Positions 19,101 through 30,247 of a DNA stretch of 64,000 bases are shown piece after piece. A program made the translations under genes and the position numbers. This DNA is from Asparagopsis taxiformis (Eukaryota; Rhodophyta; Florideophyceae; Bonnemaisoniales; Bonnemaisoniaceae): assembly GCA_030407315.1 (NCBI GenBank), contig JALQPE010000946.1:48322-112321 (forward strand), in the 5' to 3' direction. Position 1 is the first letter of the stretch. Every line of letters starts with the position of its first letter. The notes beneath the pieces were generated by a model. The model was not told the DNA's origin, did no database searches, and was given only the letters and a program-made list of their open reading frames with translations.

Positions 19101-20579
19101 GTACATGTATCGAAAGTACCGGACAATTCCAATATTATCTCGAGTCATGTGTTGTACAAGGTCAAAACACTCGATGATGGCTCACGCATTTTGAAAGCCA
19201 GAATTGCACCTCATGGTAACAAGGACAGAGACAAGCACATGTTGCGTACTGACTCTGCTTCCTGTCCCCCTGTTGGTTTGCGAACCCTGCTGTCTATTTG
19301 CACCATATTTCACTGGTGTTTGGTCAAAATAGACGTCAAGTCAGCATTTTTACAGACAGGCCCAGCTACACGCGATGTATACGTCGTACCACCGCGAGAA
19401 TCTAGCAATCGATTGTTCTATTGGCTGTTATTAACAGCCTCTTGTGGGCTTGCAAATGCGAACGCGAAGTGGCAGGATCACAGTGATCAGTTCCTAGTTG
19501 ATATTGGATTCGTACAACTTGCGTACATCCCCCAGCTCTTTTACTTTGCAACTGATAGTGGCCTGAAAATGGTTGCCATCAAAGTTGTTGATGATTTTCT
19601 ATTTGCCGGTGCTCGCACTGACCTTCAGCTATTGGTCGAACGAGCAGAAAAGAGGTATGATCTTGGTACTATTGTTTACAGTTCAGGAATTTTTAAGTTC
19701 TTTGGACTTGATATACAACACGACGACGATAATATCATAACATTAACCGGAGATGAAAAGCTGAATTCTATTGGTCATCATGTTATTGACCGCCAGAGAA
19801 GGAAACAGCAGGATGACAGCCTCAACGCAATAGAACTTACAGCCTTCCGATCTATGAATGGCTCTATTGGTTGGCTCGGCGTAACTGCAAGTCCGCTTTG
19901 TTCCTTTGCTTCCAGCTATCTACAACAAAAGGGTTCAAACCCCACCGTACATGACCTCATATCCCAAAATAATATGCTCCGTGTCTTGAAAAAGTTTGGC
20001 AGTCTAATCAAATACAAAACTCCTAGTACTGGCTCTAGAGTTGAGCTCTCAGTTGTTGTATTCACCGACGCCAGTGTCCCAGCCGAATCAGGACAACTTG
20101 GATTTGTTGCAGGACTACTATTTGGCCCTCTATCTGAAGGTAATACCATGCACCTTATTCACTGGTCTTCTGCAAAATCTAGACGCCCTGTTCGCTCTAC
20201 AGCTGCTGCAGAAACTTTGGCAGCTGGTGCTGGAATTGACGAAGGGAAGATACTTGTCAAAGCATATGAAAAACTGCTGCACATGAATATCGATTTGATA
20301 ATTTGCGTTGACTCAAAAGACTTATTCGATACCCTTTCAACTTGTCAAGGAGCAAATGACAAAAGCATTCGTGGTGATATTTCAGTCATTCGATACGAGT
20401 TTGAGACCCGTAATATCAGCAAAATGATCTGGATACCTGGCAAGTGCAACTTGAGTGATCCACTCACTAAGTGGAACAGTCCACTTGCGTTACCACTACA
20501 ACTACTAATGTTCTCTGCTGAGATGCCATTCTCCTTCCCTGAAGCCCAGGCTCGCAGTTCACAAGCCTCATTAGGATAG
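16146..20579 (+). CDS. Ty1/copia gag-pol polyprotein, unit 4
   Basis: Identical protein to the other complete units; TTA form at Leu1069. No disruption seen. Confidence 0.95.
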   Translation: MGPDTADLPSRPRFSWDARTVPWTDGKGNQEDYARAVQMWRTFHRKLPDGHSAKILPSLQGIMLQSQLYGRARDLCMQISSDVIESEEGPEAIVNAIHKRDALAVISEVYNDFLELLNTKRAATESFRNFERRFEAKTSKFNSNATTSKLPESLVAFMLLANSSVDSNQRISVLASSAPRDASLSASSTTDDFLKSLSYESIASVIRQCDKPKGQQNDTPLHVHASGMHRNKKKLSPSELADLKSKSRCRKCKQIGHWAIDHLSDPEKFNSSKKSGSSSSANPPSRPKSSSITFNMATLPTNDAQYPLQFRGPLVDNAAPYSGIGMKEFQLIQPIIAPDWNGEFDPLPDSVADRPFWQYGSGSHSSDSREIIGSVLLTLRSNSGTAVSVRHLVIDGSSQWVIGRNIVRKCNLIYDGCNILELPLYTASGDRDFIPLIDEDMHSYIAYEKFISAEHISSDYVDKSFYYATAQLPIGEKLKLSFDKLKPIIDIVHRHVCGHSSYNDIKTLLDRNGIWNEDTKRYLAQTIETCKSCKHTSEPTGMRKVSLSSMSREFNDLVCVDHLFIDRACIFHAMDSASRYSVGTLVPDTSMLQAVTAFEAHWVSQFWAPTKVLFDPGFKGIEFTKYLQDIGCQTAPLPARRHNKNAIESKHRILRDIYLRLQSANADTTAALLVQQTFRISNDLYGNNVLSAHELAKGYTRPVVPGNSFITVPADLAEAQKKLLAKRKLMLILKSKSISETPIHPGDTVEVFIKRSREKRGKWSDPKTVLGYDHQNRTVRLPGKDGNEIHAAVEDIRPAISESPLAVAIQSNLDELDDDIQSHLDAIETQPDSRMITRTYDADFDMADDNTATIARQPHPPAVGDKVAIYWPDDNQYYKGTVSKHFARSGKYKILYDDGQTETLDMSNEVWKYDTIGNTSTLTSNEITVVPGTELTSHEKSATEIYHNRFGGKEFLLNQAQDLPQFVTQNAYGREESSFKKTVKEVHVSKVPDNSNIISSHVLYKVKTLDDGSRILKARIAPHGNKDRDKHMLRTDSASCPPVGLRTLLSICTIFHWCLVKIDVKSAFLQTGPATRDVYVVPPRESSNRLFYWLLLTASCGLANANAKWQDHSDQFLVDIGFVQLAYIPQLFYFATDSGLKMVAIKVVDDFLFAGARTDLQLLVERAEKRYDLGTIVYSSGIFKFFGLDIQHDDDNIITLTGDEKLNSIGHHVIDRQRRKQQDDSLNAIELTAFRSMNGSIGWLGVTASPLCSFASSYLQQKGSNPTVHDLISQNNMLRVLKKFGSLIKYKTPSTGSRVELSVVVFTDASVPAESGQLGFVAGLLFGPLSEGNTMHLIHWSSAKSRRPVRSTAAAETLAAGAGIDEGKILVKAYEKLLHMNIDLIICVDSKDLFDTLSTCQGANDKSIRGDISVIRYEFETRNISKMIWIPGKCNLSDPLTKWNSPLALPLQLLMFSAEMPFSFPEAQARSSQASLG

Positions 20580-20974
20580 TGTTGGCGAATCACTGAAAAA
20601 GGGTGAATATGAAACGTATGAACTGCTCTCCATTTCATGTCTATCTGTGATTGGACCAGGACATGATTCCTTGTCGCAGTTTCATCATTTGTTAATTGCT
20701 TGTCCACATTGCGTGTCATCAAAAACAGACTGACACGTAATATACTTTAAGTTGCAGTAATGCGATCTACCCGTTGTTGCTGTTGCTACCCAAGAACTTC
20801 TGCTACCCATAAAGTTAGACATAAATACGCAGCTTAGATTAGTAAAAGCAGAGACATGATCATTCTGCTCTGTTCATTGCAGCAGTCTCCCCAAGAGCTA
20901 CCTCGACAAACCAACAATCAGGCTCTGCAACCGATTCAACTAAGAGATACAGCGAACTGTTACCTTTCGTTTCA
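20580..20974 (+). repeat. copia LTR, unit 4/5 junction
   Basis: 395-bp shared LTR, in register. Confidence 0.9.
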
Positions 20975-20979
20975 AAGTT

Positions 20980-23900
20980 ATGGGCCCAGATACGGCCGAC
21001 CTACCCTCTAGACCGCGATTCTCGTGGGATGCCAGGACTGTACCCTGGACAGATGGCAAAGGTAATCAAGAAGATTATGCCAGAGCTGTCCAAATGTGGA
21101 GAACGTTCCATAGGAAGCTCCCAGATGGTCATTCGGCAAAGATACTACCATCTTTGCAAGGAATCATGTTACAATCACAGTTGTATGGACGCGCAAGAGA
21201 TCTTTGCATGCAAATCAGCTCTGATGTGATCGAGAGCGAAGAAGGTCCTGAAGCTATTGTGAATGCTATACACAAACGTGATGCTCTAGCTGTCATAAGC
21301 GAAGTCTACAATGACTTTCTGGAACTACTGAACACAAAACGTGCTGCAACAGAATCATTTCGCAACTTTGAGAGACGTTTTGAAGCAAAAACATCGAAAT
21401 TCAACTCTAATGCTACGACTTCTAAACTACCAGAGTCACTTGTAGCATTCATGCTACTCGCCAATTCGTCTGTCGACAGCAACCAGAGAATTTCTGTGCT
21501 GGCATCGTCTGCCCCTCGTGATGCATCACTTTCTGCGTCGAGCACAACGGATGATTTCTTGAAATCACTATCGTATGAGTCTATTGCGTCGGTCATCCGT
21601 CAATGTGACAAGCCGAAAGGGCAGCAGAATGATACACCCTTGCATGTGCACGCTTCTGGAATGCATAGGAACAAGAAGAAGCTCAGCCCAAGTGAGCTTG
21701 CTGATCTAAAATCGAAAAGCCGCTGCCGAAAATGCAAGCAGATTGGACATTGGGCCATTGATCATTTGTCTGATCCTGAAAAATTCAATTCAAGTAAGAA
21801 GAGCGGATCCTCCTCTAGTGCTAATCCGCCATCAAGGCCGAAAAGCTCTTCAATCACGTTTAATATGGCTACCTTACCGACAAATGACGCGCAATACCCG
21901 CTACAGTTCAGAGGGCCACTTGTCGATAATGCAGCCCCTTACAGTGGTATTGGAATGAAAGAATTCCAGCTTATTCAACCTATTATTGCACCAGACTGGA
22001 ATGGAGAATTTGATCCATTACCAGACTCAGTTGCAGATCGGCCATTCTGGCAGTACGGTTCAGGTTCGCACAGCTCCGATTCAAGAGAAATAATTGGTTC
22101 TGTTCTACTTACATTGCGATCAAATTCCGGTACTGCAGTATCTGTACGACATCTCGTCATTGATGGATCGTCTCAGTGGGTTATTGGGCGGAATATTGTA
22201 CGCAAATGCAATCTGATTTATGATGGCTGCAATATATTAGAATTGCCCCTGTACACTGCATCTGGTGATCGCGACTTCATTCCGTTAATTGACGAAGACA
22301 TGCACTCATACATAGCCTATGAGAAGTTCATAAGTGCTGAACACATAAGTTCTGATTACGTTGACAAGTCATTTTATTATGCTACTGCACAGCTTCCTAT
22401 TGGTGAAAAGTTGAAGCTTAGCTTTGATAAGCTGAAGCCGATAATTGATATTGTTCACCGACATGTATGTGGACATTCGTCTTACAATGATATCAAGACT
22501 CTCTTAGATCGGAATGGAATATGGAATGAAGATACAAAGAGATATCTTGCGCAAACTATCGAAACGTGTAAGAGCTGTAAGCACACAAGCGAGCCTACAG
22601 GAATGAGAAAGGTCTCACTAAGTTCTATGTCGCGAGAGTTCAATGACCTCGTATGTGTTGACCATCTATTCATTGATCGTGCCTGTATCTTCCACGCCAT
22701 GGATTCTGCCTCCCGTTATTCTGTTGGGACACTTGTCCCTGATACGTCAATGCTACAGGCTGTTACTGCCTTTGAAGCGCATTGGGTGTCCCAATTCTGG
22801 GCACCGACGAAAGTTCTTTTCGATCCTGGATTCAAAGGCATTGAATTTACAAAATACTTGCAAGATATTGGGTGTCAAACTGCACCGCTCCCTGCTAGAC
22901 GTCATAACAAGAATGCTATCGAATCTAAACACCGCATTCTACGAGACATTTACTTGAGGTTACAATCTGCCAACGCAGATACTACAGCCGCTCTGCTTGT
23001 TCAGCAAACTTTTCGGATTTCAAATGATCTATACGGTAATAATGTTCTAAGTGCCCACGAACTTGCAAAAGGGTACACTAGACCAGTTGTACCAGGTAAT
23101 AGTTTCATCACTGTACCCGCTGATCTCGCTGAAGCCCAGAAAAAGCTTCTTGCAAAACGGAAATTAATGCTCATCCTGAAATCCAAATCAATTTCAGAAA
23201 CACCGATACACCCAGGAGACACCGTTGAAGTTTTTATAAAACGTTCGAGAGAGAAACGTGGTAAGTGGTCTGATCCCAAGACAGTTCTTGGGTATGATCA
23301 CCAGAATAGGACTGTACGCTTGCCTGGAAAAGACGGGAATGAAATACATGCAGCCGTTGAAGATATCAGACCGGCCATTTCTGAGAGCCCATTGGCAGTT
23401 GCCATACAATCCAACCTTGATGAGCTGGATGATGACATTCAATCTCATCTTGACGCAATAGAAACACAGCCAGACTCGCGTATGATAACTCGAACATATG
23501 ATGCTGATTTTGATATGGCTGATGACAATACTGCGACCATTGCTCGCCAACCACATCCACCTGCTGTTGGTGATAAAGTCGCTATATATTGGCCGGACGA
23601 TAATCAGTATTACAAAGGGACAGTCTCCAAACATTTCGCAAGAAGTGGGAAATACAAGATACTGTACGATGATGGACAAACTGAAACACTAGATATGTCC
23701 AACGAAGTCTGGAAATATGATACTATTGGTAACACCAGCACGTTGACATCCAATGAGATCACAGTTGTTCCTGGTACAGAATTGACCAGTCATGAAAAAA
23801 GCGCTACTGAAATATATCATAACCGGTTTGGTGGAAAAGAATTCCTCCTCAACCAAGCTCAGGACCTACCCCAATTTGTTACTCAAAACGCCTACGGCAG

Positions 23901-25413
23901 AGAAGAGTCATCTTTTAAGAAAACTGTCAAAGAGGTACATGTATCGAAAGTACCGGACAATTCCAATATTATCTCGAGTCATGTGTTGTACAAGGTCAAA
24001 ACACTCGATGATGGCTCACGCATTTTGAAAGCCAGAATTGCACCTCATGGTAACAAGGACAGAGACAAGCACATGTTGCGTACTGACTCTGCTTCCTGTC
24101 CCCCTGTTGGTTTGCGAACCCTGCTGTCTATTTGCACCATATTTCACTGGTGTTTGGTCAAAATAGACGTCAAGTCAGCATTTTTACAGACAGGCCCAGC
24201 TACACGCGATGTATACGTCGTACCACCGCGAGAATCTAGCAATCGATTGTTCTATTGGCTGTTATTAACAGCCTCTTGTGGGCTTGCAAATGCGAACGCG
24301 AAGTGGCAGGATCACAGTGATCAGTTCCTAGTTGATATTGGATTCGTACAACTTGCGTACATCCCCCAGCTCTTTTACTTTGCAACTGATAGTGGCCTGA
24401 AAATGGTTGCCATCAAAGTTGTTGATGATTTTCTATTTGCCGGTGCTCGCACTGACCTTCAGCTATTGGTCGAACGAGCAGAAAAGAGGTATGATCTTGG
24501 TACTATTGTTTACAGTTCAGGAATTTTTAAGTTCTTTGGACTTGATATACAACACGACGACGATAATATCATAACATTAACCGGAGATGAAAAGCTGAAT
24601 TCTATTGGTCATCATGTTATTGACCGCCAGAGAAGGAAACAGCAGGATGACAGCCTCAACGCAATAGAACTTACAGCCTTCCGATCTATGAATGGCTCTA
24701 TTGGTTGGCTCGGCGTAACTGCAAGTCCGCTTTGTTCCTTTGCTTCCAGCTATCTACAACAAAAGGGTTCAAACCCCACCGTACATGACCTCATATCCCA
24801 AAATAATATGCTCCGTGTCTTGAAAAAGTTTGGCAGTCTAATCAAATACAAAACTCCTAGTACTGGCTCTAGAGTTGAGCTCTCAGTTGTTGTATTCACC
24901 GACGCCAGTGTCCCAGCCGAATCAGGACAACTTGGATTTGTTGCAGGACTACTATTTGGCCCTCTATCTGAAGGTAATACCATGCACCTTATTCACTGGT
25001 CTTCTGCAAAATCTAGACGCCCTGTTCGCTCTACAGCTGCTGCAGAAACTTTGGCAGCTGGTGCTGGAATTGACGAAGGGAAGATACTTGTCAAAGCATA
25101 TGAAAAACTGCTGCACATGAATATCGATTTGATAATTTGCGTTGACTCAAAAGACTTATTCGATACCCTTTCAACTTGTCAAGGAGCAAATGACAAAAGC
25201 ATTCGTGGTGATATTTCAGTCATTCGATACGAGTTTGAGACCCGTAATATCAGCAAAATGATCTGGATACCTGGCAAGTGCAACTTGAGTGATCCACTCA
25301 CTAAGTGGAACAGTCCACTTGCGTTACCACTACAACTACTAATGTTCTCTGCTGAGATGCCATTCTCCTTCCCTGAAGCCCAGGCTCGCAGTTCACAAGC
25401 CTCATTAGGATAG
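20980..25413 (+). CDS. Ty1/copia gag-pol polyprotein, unit 5
   Basis: Identical protein to the other complete units; TTA form at Leu1069. This is the last unit of the A-type block. Confidence 0.95.
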   Translation: MGPDTADLPSRPRFSWDARTVPWTDGKGNQEDYARAVQMWRTFHRKLPDGHSAKILPSLQGIMLQSQLYGRARDLCMQISSDVIESEEGPEAIVNAIHKRDALAVISEVYNDFLELLNTKRAATESFRNFERRFEAKTSKFNSNATTSKLPESLVAFMLLANSSVDSNQRISVLASSAPRDASLSASSTTDDFLKSLSYESIASVIRQCDKPKGQQNDTPLHVHASGMHRNKKKLSPSELADLKSKSRCRKCKQIGHWAIDHLSDPEKFNSSKKSGSSSSANPPSRPKSSSITFNMATLPTNDAQYPLQFRGPLVDNAAPYSGIGMKEFQLIQPIIAPDWNGEFDPLPDSVADRPFWQYGSGSHSSDSREIIGSVLLTLRSNSGTAVSVRHLVIDGSSQWVIGRNIVRKCNLIYDGCNILELPLYTASGDRDFIPLIDEDMHSYIAYEKFISAEHISSDYVDKSFYYATAQLPIGEKLKLSFDKLKPIIDIVHRHVCGHSSYNDIKTLLDRNGIWNEDTKRYLAQTIETCKSCKHTSEPTGMRKVSLSSMSREFNDLVCVDHLFIDRACIFHAMDSASRYSVGTLVPDTSMLQAVTAFEAHWVSQFWAPTKVLFDPGFKGIEFTKYLQDIGCQTAPLPARRHNKNAIESKHRILRDIYLRLQSANADTTAALLVQQTFRISNDLYGNNVLSAHELAKGYTRPVVPGNSFITVPADLAEAQKKLLAKRKLMLILKSKSISETPIHPGDTVEVFIKRSREKRGKWSDPKTVLGYDHQNRTVRLPGKDGNEIHAAVEDIRPAISESPLAVAIQSNLDELDDDIQSHLDAIETQPDSRMITRTYDADFDMADDNTATIARQPHPPAVGDKVAIYWPDDNQYYKGTVSKHFARSGKYKILYDDGQTETLDMSNEVWKYDTIGNTSTLTSNEITVVPGTELTSHEKSATEIYHNRFGGKEFLLNQAQDLPQFVTQNAYGREESSFKKTVKEVHVSKVPDNSNIISSHVLYKVKTLDDGSRILKARIAPHGNKDRDKHMLRTDSASCPPVGLRTLLSICTIFHWCLVKIDVKSAFLQTGPATRDVYVVPPRESSNRLFYWLLLTASCGLANANAKWQDHSDQFLVDIGFVQLAYIPQLFYFATDSGLKMVAIKVVDDFLFAGARTDLQLLVERAEKRYDLGTIVYSSGIFKFFGLDIQHDDDNIITLTGDEKLNSIGHHVIDRQRRKQQDDSLNAIELTAFRSMNGSIGWLGVTASPLCSFASSYLQQKGSNPTVHDLISQNNMLRVLKKFGSLIKYKTPSTGSRVELSVVVFTDASVPAESGQLGFVAGLLFGPLSEGNTMHLIHWSSAKSRRPVRSTAAAETLAAGAGIDEGKILVKAYEKLLHMNIDLIICVDSKDLFDTLSTCQGANDKSIRGDISVIRYEFETRNISKMIWIPGKCNLSDPLTKWNSPLALPLQLLMFSAEMPFSFPEAQARSSQASLG

Positions 25414-25808
25414 TGTTGGCGAATCACTGAAAAAGGGTGAATATGAAACGTATGAACTGCTCTCCATTTCATGTCTATCTGTGATTGGACCAGGACATGA
25501 TTCCTTGTCGCAGTTTCATCATTTGTTAATTGCTTGTCCACATTGCGTGTCATCAAAAACAGACTGACACGTAATATACTTTAAGTTGCAGTAATGCGAT
25601 CTACCCGTTGTTGCTGTTGCTACCCAAGAACTTCTGCTACCCATAAAGTTAGACATAAATACGCAGCTTAGATTAGTAAAAGCAGAGACATGATCATTCT
25701 GCTCTGTTCATTGCAGCAGTCTCCCCAAGAGCTACCTCGACAAACCAACAATCAGGCTCTGCAACCGATTCAACTAAGAGATACAGCGAACTGTTACCTT
25801 TCGTTTCA
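25414..25808 (+). repeat. copia LTR, unit 5/6 junction
   Basis: 395-bp shared LTR, in register. It lies between the A-type and G-type units. Confidence 0.9.
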
Positions 25809-25813
25809 AAGTT

Positions 25814-28800
25814 ATGGGCCCAGATACGGCCGACCTACCCTCTAGACCGCGATTCTCGTGGGATGCCAGGACTGTACCCTGGACAGATGGCAAAGGTAAT
25901 CAAGAAGATTATGCCAGAGCTGTCCAAATGTGGAGAACGTTCCATAGGAAGCTCCCAGATGGTCATTCGGCAAAGATACTACCATCTTTGCAAGGAATCA
26001 TGTTACAATCACAGTTGTATGGACGCGCAAGAGATCTTTGCATGCAAATCAGCTCTGATGTGATCGAGAGCGAAGAAGGTCCTGAAGCTATTGTGAATGC
26101 TATACACAAACGTGATGCTCTAGCTGTCATAAGCGAAGTCTACAATGACTTTCTGGAACTACTGAACACAAAACGTGCTGCAACAGAATCATTTCGCAAC
26201 TTTGAGAGACGTTTTGAAGCAAAAACATCGAAATTCAACTCTAATGCTACGACTTCTAAACTACCAGAGTCACTTGTAGCATTCATGCTACTCGCCAATT
26301 CGTCTGTCGACAGCAACCAGAGAATTTCTGTGCTGGCATCGTCTGCCCCTCGTGATGCATCACTTTCTGCGTCGAGCACAACGGATGATTTCTTGAAATC
26401 ACTATCGTATGAGTCTATTGCGTCGGTCATCCGTCAATGTGACAAGCCGAAAGGGCAGCAGAATGATACACCCTTGCATGTGCACGCTTCTGGAATGCAT
26501 AGGAACAAGAAGAAGCTCAGCCCAAGTGAGCTTGCTGATCTAAAATCGAAAAGCCGCTGCCGAAAATGCAAGCAGATTGGACATTGGGCCATTGATCATT
26601 TGTCTGATCCTGAAAAATTCAATTCAAGTAAGAAGAGCGGATCCTCCTCTAGTGCTAATCCGCCATCAAGGCCGAAAAGCTCTTCAATCACGTTTAATAT
26701 GGCTACCTTACCGACAAATGACGCGCAATACCCGCTACAGTTCAGAGGGCCACTTGTCGATAATGCAGCCCCTTACAGTGGTATTGGAATGAAAGAATTC
26801 CAGCTTATTCAACCTATTATTGCACCAGACTGGAATGGAGAATTTGATCCATTACCAGACTCAGTTGCAGATCGGCCATTCTGGCAGTACGGTTCAGGTT
26901 CGCACAGCTCCGATTCAAGAGAAATAATTGGTTCTGTTCTACTTACATTGCGATCAAATTCCGGTACTGCAGTATCTGTACGACATCTCGTCATTGATGG
27001 ATCGTCTCAGTGGGTTATTGGGCGGAATATTGTACGCAAATGCAATCTGATTTATGATGGCTGCAATATATTAGAATTGCCCCTGTACACTGCATCTGGT
27101 GATCGCGACTTCATTCCGTTAATTGACGAAGACATGCACTCATACATAGCCTATGAGAAGTTCATAAGTGCTGAACACATAAGTTCTGATTACGTTGACA
27201 AGTCATTTTATTATGCTACTGCACAGCTTCCTATTGGTGAAAAGTTGAAGCTTAGCTTTGATAAGCTGAAGCCGATAATTGATATTGTTCACCGACATGT
27301 ATGTGGACATTCGTCTTACAATGATATCAAGACTCTCTTAGATCGGAATGGAATATGGAATGAAGATACAAAGAGATATCTTGCGCAAACTATCGAAACG
27401 TGTAAGAGCTGTAAGCACACAAGCGAGCCTACAGGAATGAGAAAGGTCTCACTAAGTTCTATGTCGCGAGAGTTCAATGACCTCGTATGTGTTGACCATC
27501 TATTCATTGATCGTGCCTGTATCTTCCACGCCATGGATTCTGCCTCCCGTTATTCTGTTGGGACACTTGTCCCTGATACGTCAATGCTACAGGCTGTTAC
27601 TGCCTTTGAAGCGCATTGGGTGTCCCAATTCTGGGCACCGACGAAAGTTCTTTTCGATCCTGGATTCAAAGGCATTGAATTTACAAAATACTTGCAAGAT
27701 ATTGGGTGTCAAACTGCACCGCTCCCTGCTAGACGTCATAACAAGAATGCTATCGAATCTAAACACCGCATTCTACGAGACATTTACTTGAGGTTACAAT
27801 CTGCCAACGCAGATACTACAGCCGCTCTGCTTGTTCAGCAAACTTTTCGGATTTCAAATGATCTATACGGTAATAATGTTCTAAGTGCCCACGAACTTGC
27901 AAAAGGGTACACTAGACCAGTTGTACCAGGTAATAGTTTCATCACTGTACCCGCTGATCTCGCTGAAGCCCAGAAAAAGCTTCTTGCAAAACGGAAATTA
28001 ATGCTCATCCTGAAATCCAAATCAATTTCAGAAACACCGATACACCCAGGAGACACCGTTGAAGTTTTTATAAAACGTTCGAGAGAGAAACGTGGTAAGT
28101 GGTCTGATCCCAAGACAGTTCTTGGGTATGATCACCAGAATAGGACTGTACGCTTGCCTGGAAAAGACGGGAATGAAATACATGCAGCCGTTGAAGATAT
28201 CAGACCGGCCATTTCTGAGAGCCCATTGGCAGTTGCCATACAATCCAACCTTGATGAGCTGGATGATGACATTCAATCTCATCTTGACGCAATAGAAACA
28301 CAGCCAGACTCGCGTATGATAACTCGAACATATGATGCTGATTTTGATATGGCTGATGACAATACTGCGACCATTGCTCGCCAACCACATCCACCTGCTG
28401 TTGGTGATAAAGTCGCTATATATTGGCCGGACGATAATCAGTATTACAAAGGGACAGTCTCCAAACATTTCGCAAGAAGTGGGAAATACAAGATACTGTA
28501 CGATGATGGACAAACTGAAACACTAGATATGTCCAACGAAGTCTGGAAATATGATACTATTGGTAACACCAGCACGTTGACATCCAATGAGATCACAGTT
28601 GTTCCTGGTACAGAATTGACCAGTCATGAAAAAAGCGCTACTGAAATATATCATAACCGGTTTGGTGGAAAAGAATTCCTCCTCAACCAAGCTCAGGACC
28701 TACCCCAATTTGTTACTCAAAACGCCTACGGCAGAGAAGAGTCATCTTTTAAGAAAACTGTCAAAGAGGTACATGTATCGAAAGTACCGGACAATTCCAA

Positions 28801-30247
28801 TATTATCTCGAGTCATGTGTTGTACAAGGTCAAAACACTCGATGATGGCTCACGCATTTTGAAAGCCAGAATTGCACCTCATGGTAACAAGGACAGAGAC
28901 AAGCACATGTTGCGTACTGACTCTGCTTCCTGTCCCCCTGTTGGTTTGCGAACCCTGCTGTCTATTTGCACCATATTTCACTGGTGTTTGGTCAAAATAG
29001 ACGTCAAGTCAGCATTTTTGCAGACAGGCCCAGCTACACGCGATGTATACGTCGTACCACCGCGAGAATCTAGCAATCGATTGTTCTATTGGCTGTTATT
29101 AACAGCCTCTTGTGGGCTTGCAAATGCGAACGCGAAGTGGCAGGATCACAGTGATCAGTTCCTAGTTGATATTGGATTCGTACAACTTGCGTACATCCCC
29201 CAGCTCTTTTACTTTGCAACTGATAGTGGCCTGAAAATGGTTGCCATCAAAGTTGTTGATGATTTTCTATTTGCCGGTGCTCGCACTGACCTTCAGCTAT
29301 TGGTCGAACGAGCAGAAAAGAGGTATGATCTTGGTACTATTGTTTACAGTTCAGGAATTTTTAAGTTCTTTGGACTTGATATACAACACGACGACGATAA
29401 TATCATAACATTAACCGGAGATGAAAAGCTGAATTCTATTGGTCATCATGTTATTGACCGCCAGAGAAGGAAACAGCAGGATGACAGCCTCAACGCAATA
29501 GAACTTACAGCCTTCCGATCTATGAATGGCTCTATTGGTTGGCTCGGCGTAACTGCAAGTCCGCTTTGTTCCTTTGCTTCCAGCTATCTACAACAAAAGG
29601 GTTCAAACCCCACCGTACATGACCTCATATCCCAAAATAATATGCTCCGTGTCTTGAAAAAGTTTGGCAGTCTAATCAAATACAAAACTCCTAGTACTGG
29701 CTCTAGAGTTGAGCTCTCAGTTGTTGTATTCACCGACGCCAGTGTCCCAGCCGAATCAGGACAACTTGGATTTGTTGCAGGACTACTATTTGGCCCTCTA
29801 TCTGAAGGTAATACCATGCACCTTATTCACTGGTCTTCTGCAAAATCTAGACGCCCTGTTCGCTCTACAGCTGCTGCAGAAACTTTGGCAGCTGGTGCTG
29901 GAATTGACGAAGGGAAGATACTTGTCAAAGCATATGAAAAACTGCTGCACATGAATATCGATTTGATAATTTGCGTTGACTCAAAAGACTTATTCGATAC
30001 CCTTTCAACTTGTCAAGGAGCAAATGACAAAAGCATTCGTGGTGATATTTCAGTCATTCGATACGAGTTTGAGACCCGTAATATCAGCAAAATGATCTGG
30101 ATACCTGGCAAGTGCAACTTGAGTGATCCACTCACTAAGTGGAACAGTCCACTTGCGTTACCACTACAACTACTAATGTTCTCTGCTGAGATGCCATTCT
30201 CCTTCCCTGAAGCCCAGGCTCGCAGTTCACAAGCCTCATTAGGATAG
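25814..30247 (+). CDS. Ty1/copia gag-pol polyprotein, unit 6
   Basis: Identical protein, but the Leu1069 codon is TTG (G at 29020), a silent difference from units 1-5 shared only with unit 7. Confidence 0.95.
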   Translation: MGPDTADLPSRPRFSWDARTVPWTDGKGNQEDYARAVQMWRTFHRKLPDGHSAKILPSLQGIMLQSQLYGRARDLCMQISSDVIESEEGPEAIVNAIHKRDALAVISEVYNDFLELLNTKRAATESFRNFERRFEAKTSKFNSNATTSKLPESLVAFMLLANSSVDSNQRISVLASSAPRDASLSASSTTDDFLKSLSYESIASVIRQCDKPKGQQNDTPLHVHASGMHRNKKKLSPSELADLKSKSRCRKCKQIGHWAIDHLSDPEKFNSSKKSGSSSSANPPSRPKSSSITFNMATLPTNDAQYPLQFRGPLVDNAAPYSGIGMKEFQLIQPIIAPDWNGEFDPLPDSVADRPFWQYGSGSHSSDSREIIGSVLLTLRSNSGTAVSVRHLVIDGSSQWVIGRNIVRKCNLIYDGCNILELPLYTASGDRDFIPLIDEDMHSYIAYEKFISAEHISSDYVDKSFYYATAQLPIGEKLKLSFDKLKPIIDIVHRHVCGHSSYNDIKTLLDRNGIWNEDTKRYLAQTIETCKSCKHTSEPTGMRKVSLSSMSREFNDLVCVDHLFIDRACIFHAMDSASRYSVGTLVPDTSMLQAVTAFEAHWVSQFWAPTKVLFDPGFKGIEFTKYLQDIGCQTAPLPARRHNKNAIESKHRILRDIYLRLQSANADTTAALLVQQTFRISNDLYGNNVLSAHELAKGYTRPVVPGNSFITVPADLAEAQKKLLAKRKLMLILKSKSISETPIHPGDTVEVFIKRSREKRGKWSDPKTVLGYDHQNRTVRLPGKDGNEIHAAVEDIRPAISESPLAVAIQSNLDELDDDIQSHLDAIETQPDSRMITRTYDADFDMADDNTATIARQPHPPAVGDKVAIYWPDDNQYYKGTVSKHFARSGKYKILYDDGQTETLDMSNEVWKYDTIGNTSTLTSNEITVVPGTELTSHEKSATEIYHNRFGGKEFLLNQAQDLPQFVTQNAYGREESSFKKTVKEVHVSKVPDNSNIISSHVLYKVKTLDDGSRILKARIAPHGNKDRDKHMLRTDSASCPPVGLRTLLSICTIFHWCLVKIDVKSAFLQTGPATRDVYVVPPRESSNRLFYWLLLTASCGLANANAKWQDHSDQFLVDIGFVQLAYIPQLFYFATDSGLKMVAIKVVDDFLFAGARTDLQLLVERAEKRYDLGTIVYSSGIFKFFGLDIQHDDDNIITLTGDEKLNSIGHHVIDRQRRKQQDDSLNAIELTAFRSMNGSIGWLGVTASPLCSFASSYLQQKGSNPTVHDLISQNNMLRVLKKFGSLIKYKTPSTGSRVELSVVVFTDASVPAESGQLGFVAGLLFGPLSEGNTMHLIHWSSAKSRRPVRSTAAAETLAAGAGIDEGKILVKAYEKLLHMNIDLIICVDSKDLFDTLSTCQGANDKSIRGDISVIRYEFETRNISKMIWIPGKCNLSDPLTKWNSPLALPLQLLMFSAEMPFSFPEAQARSSQASLG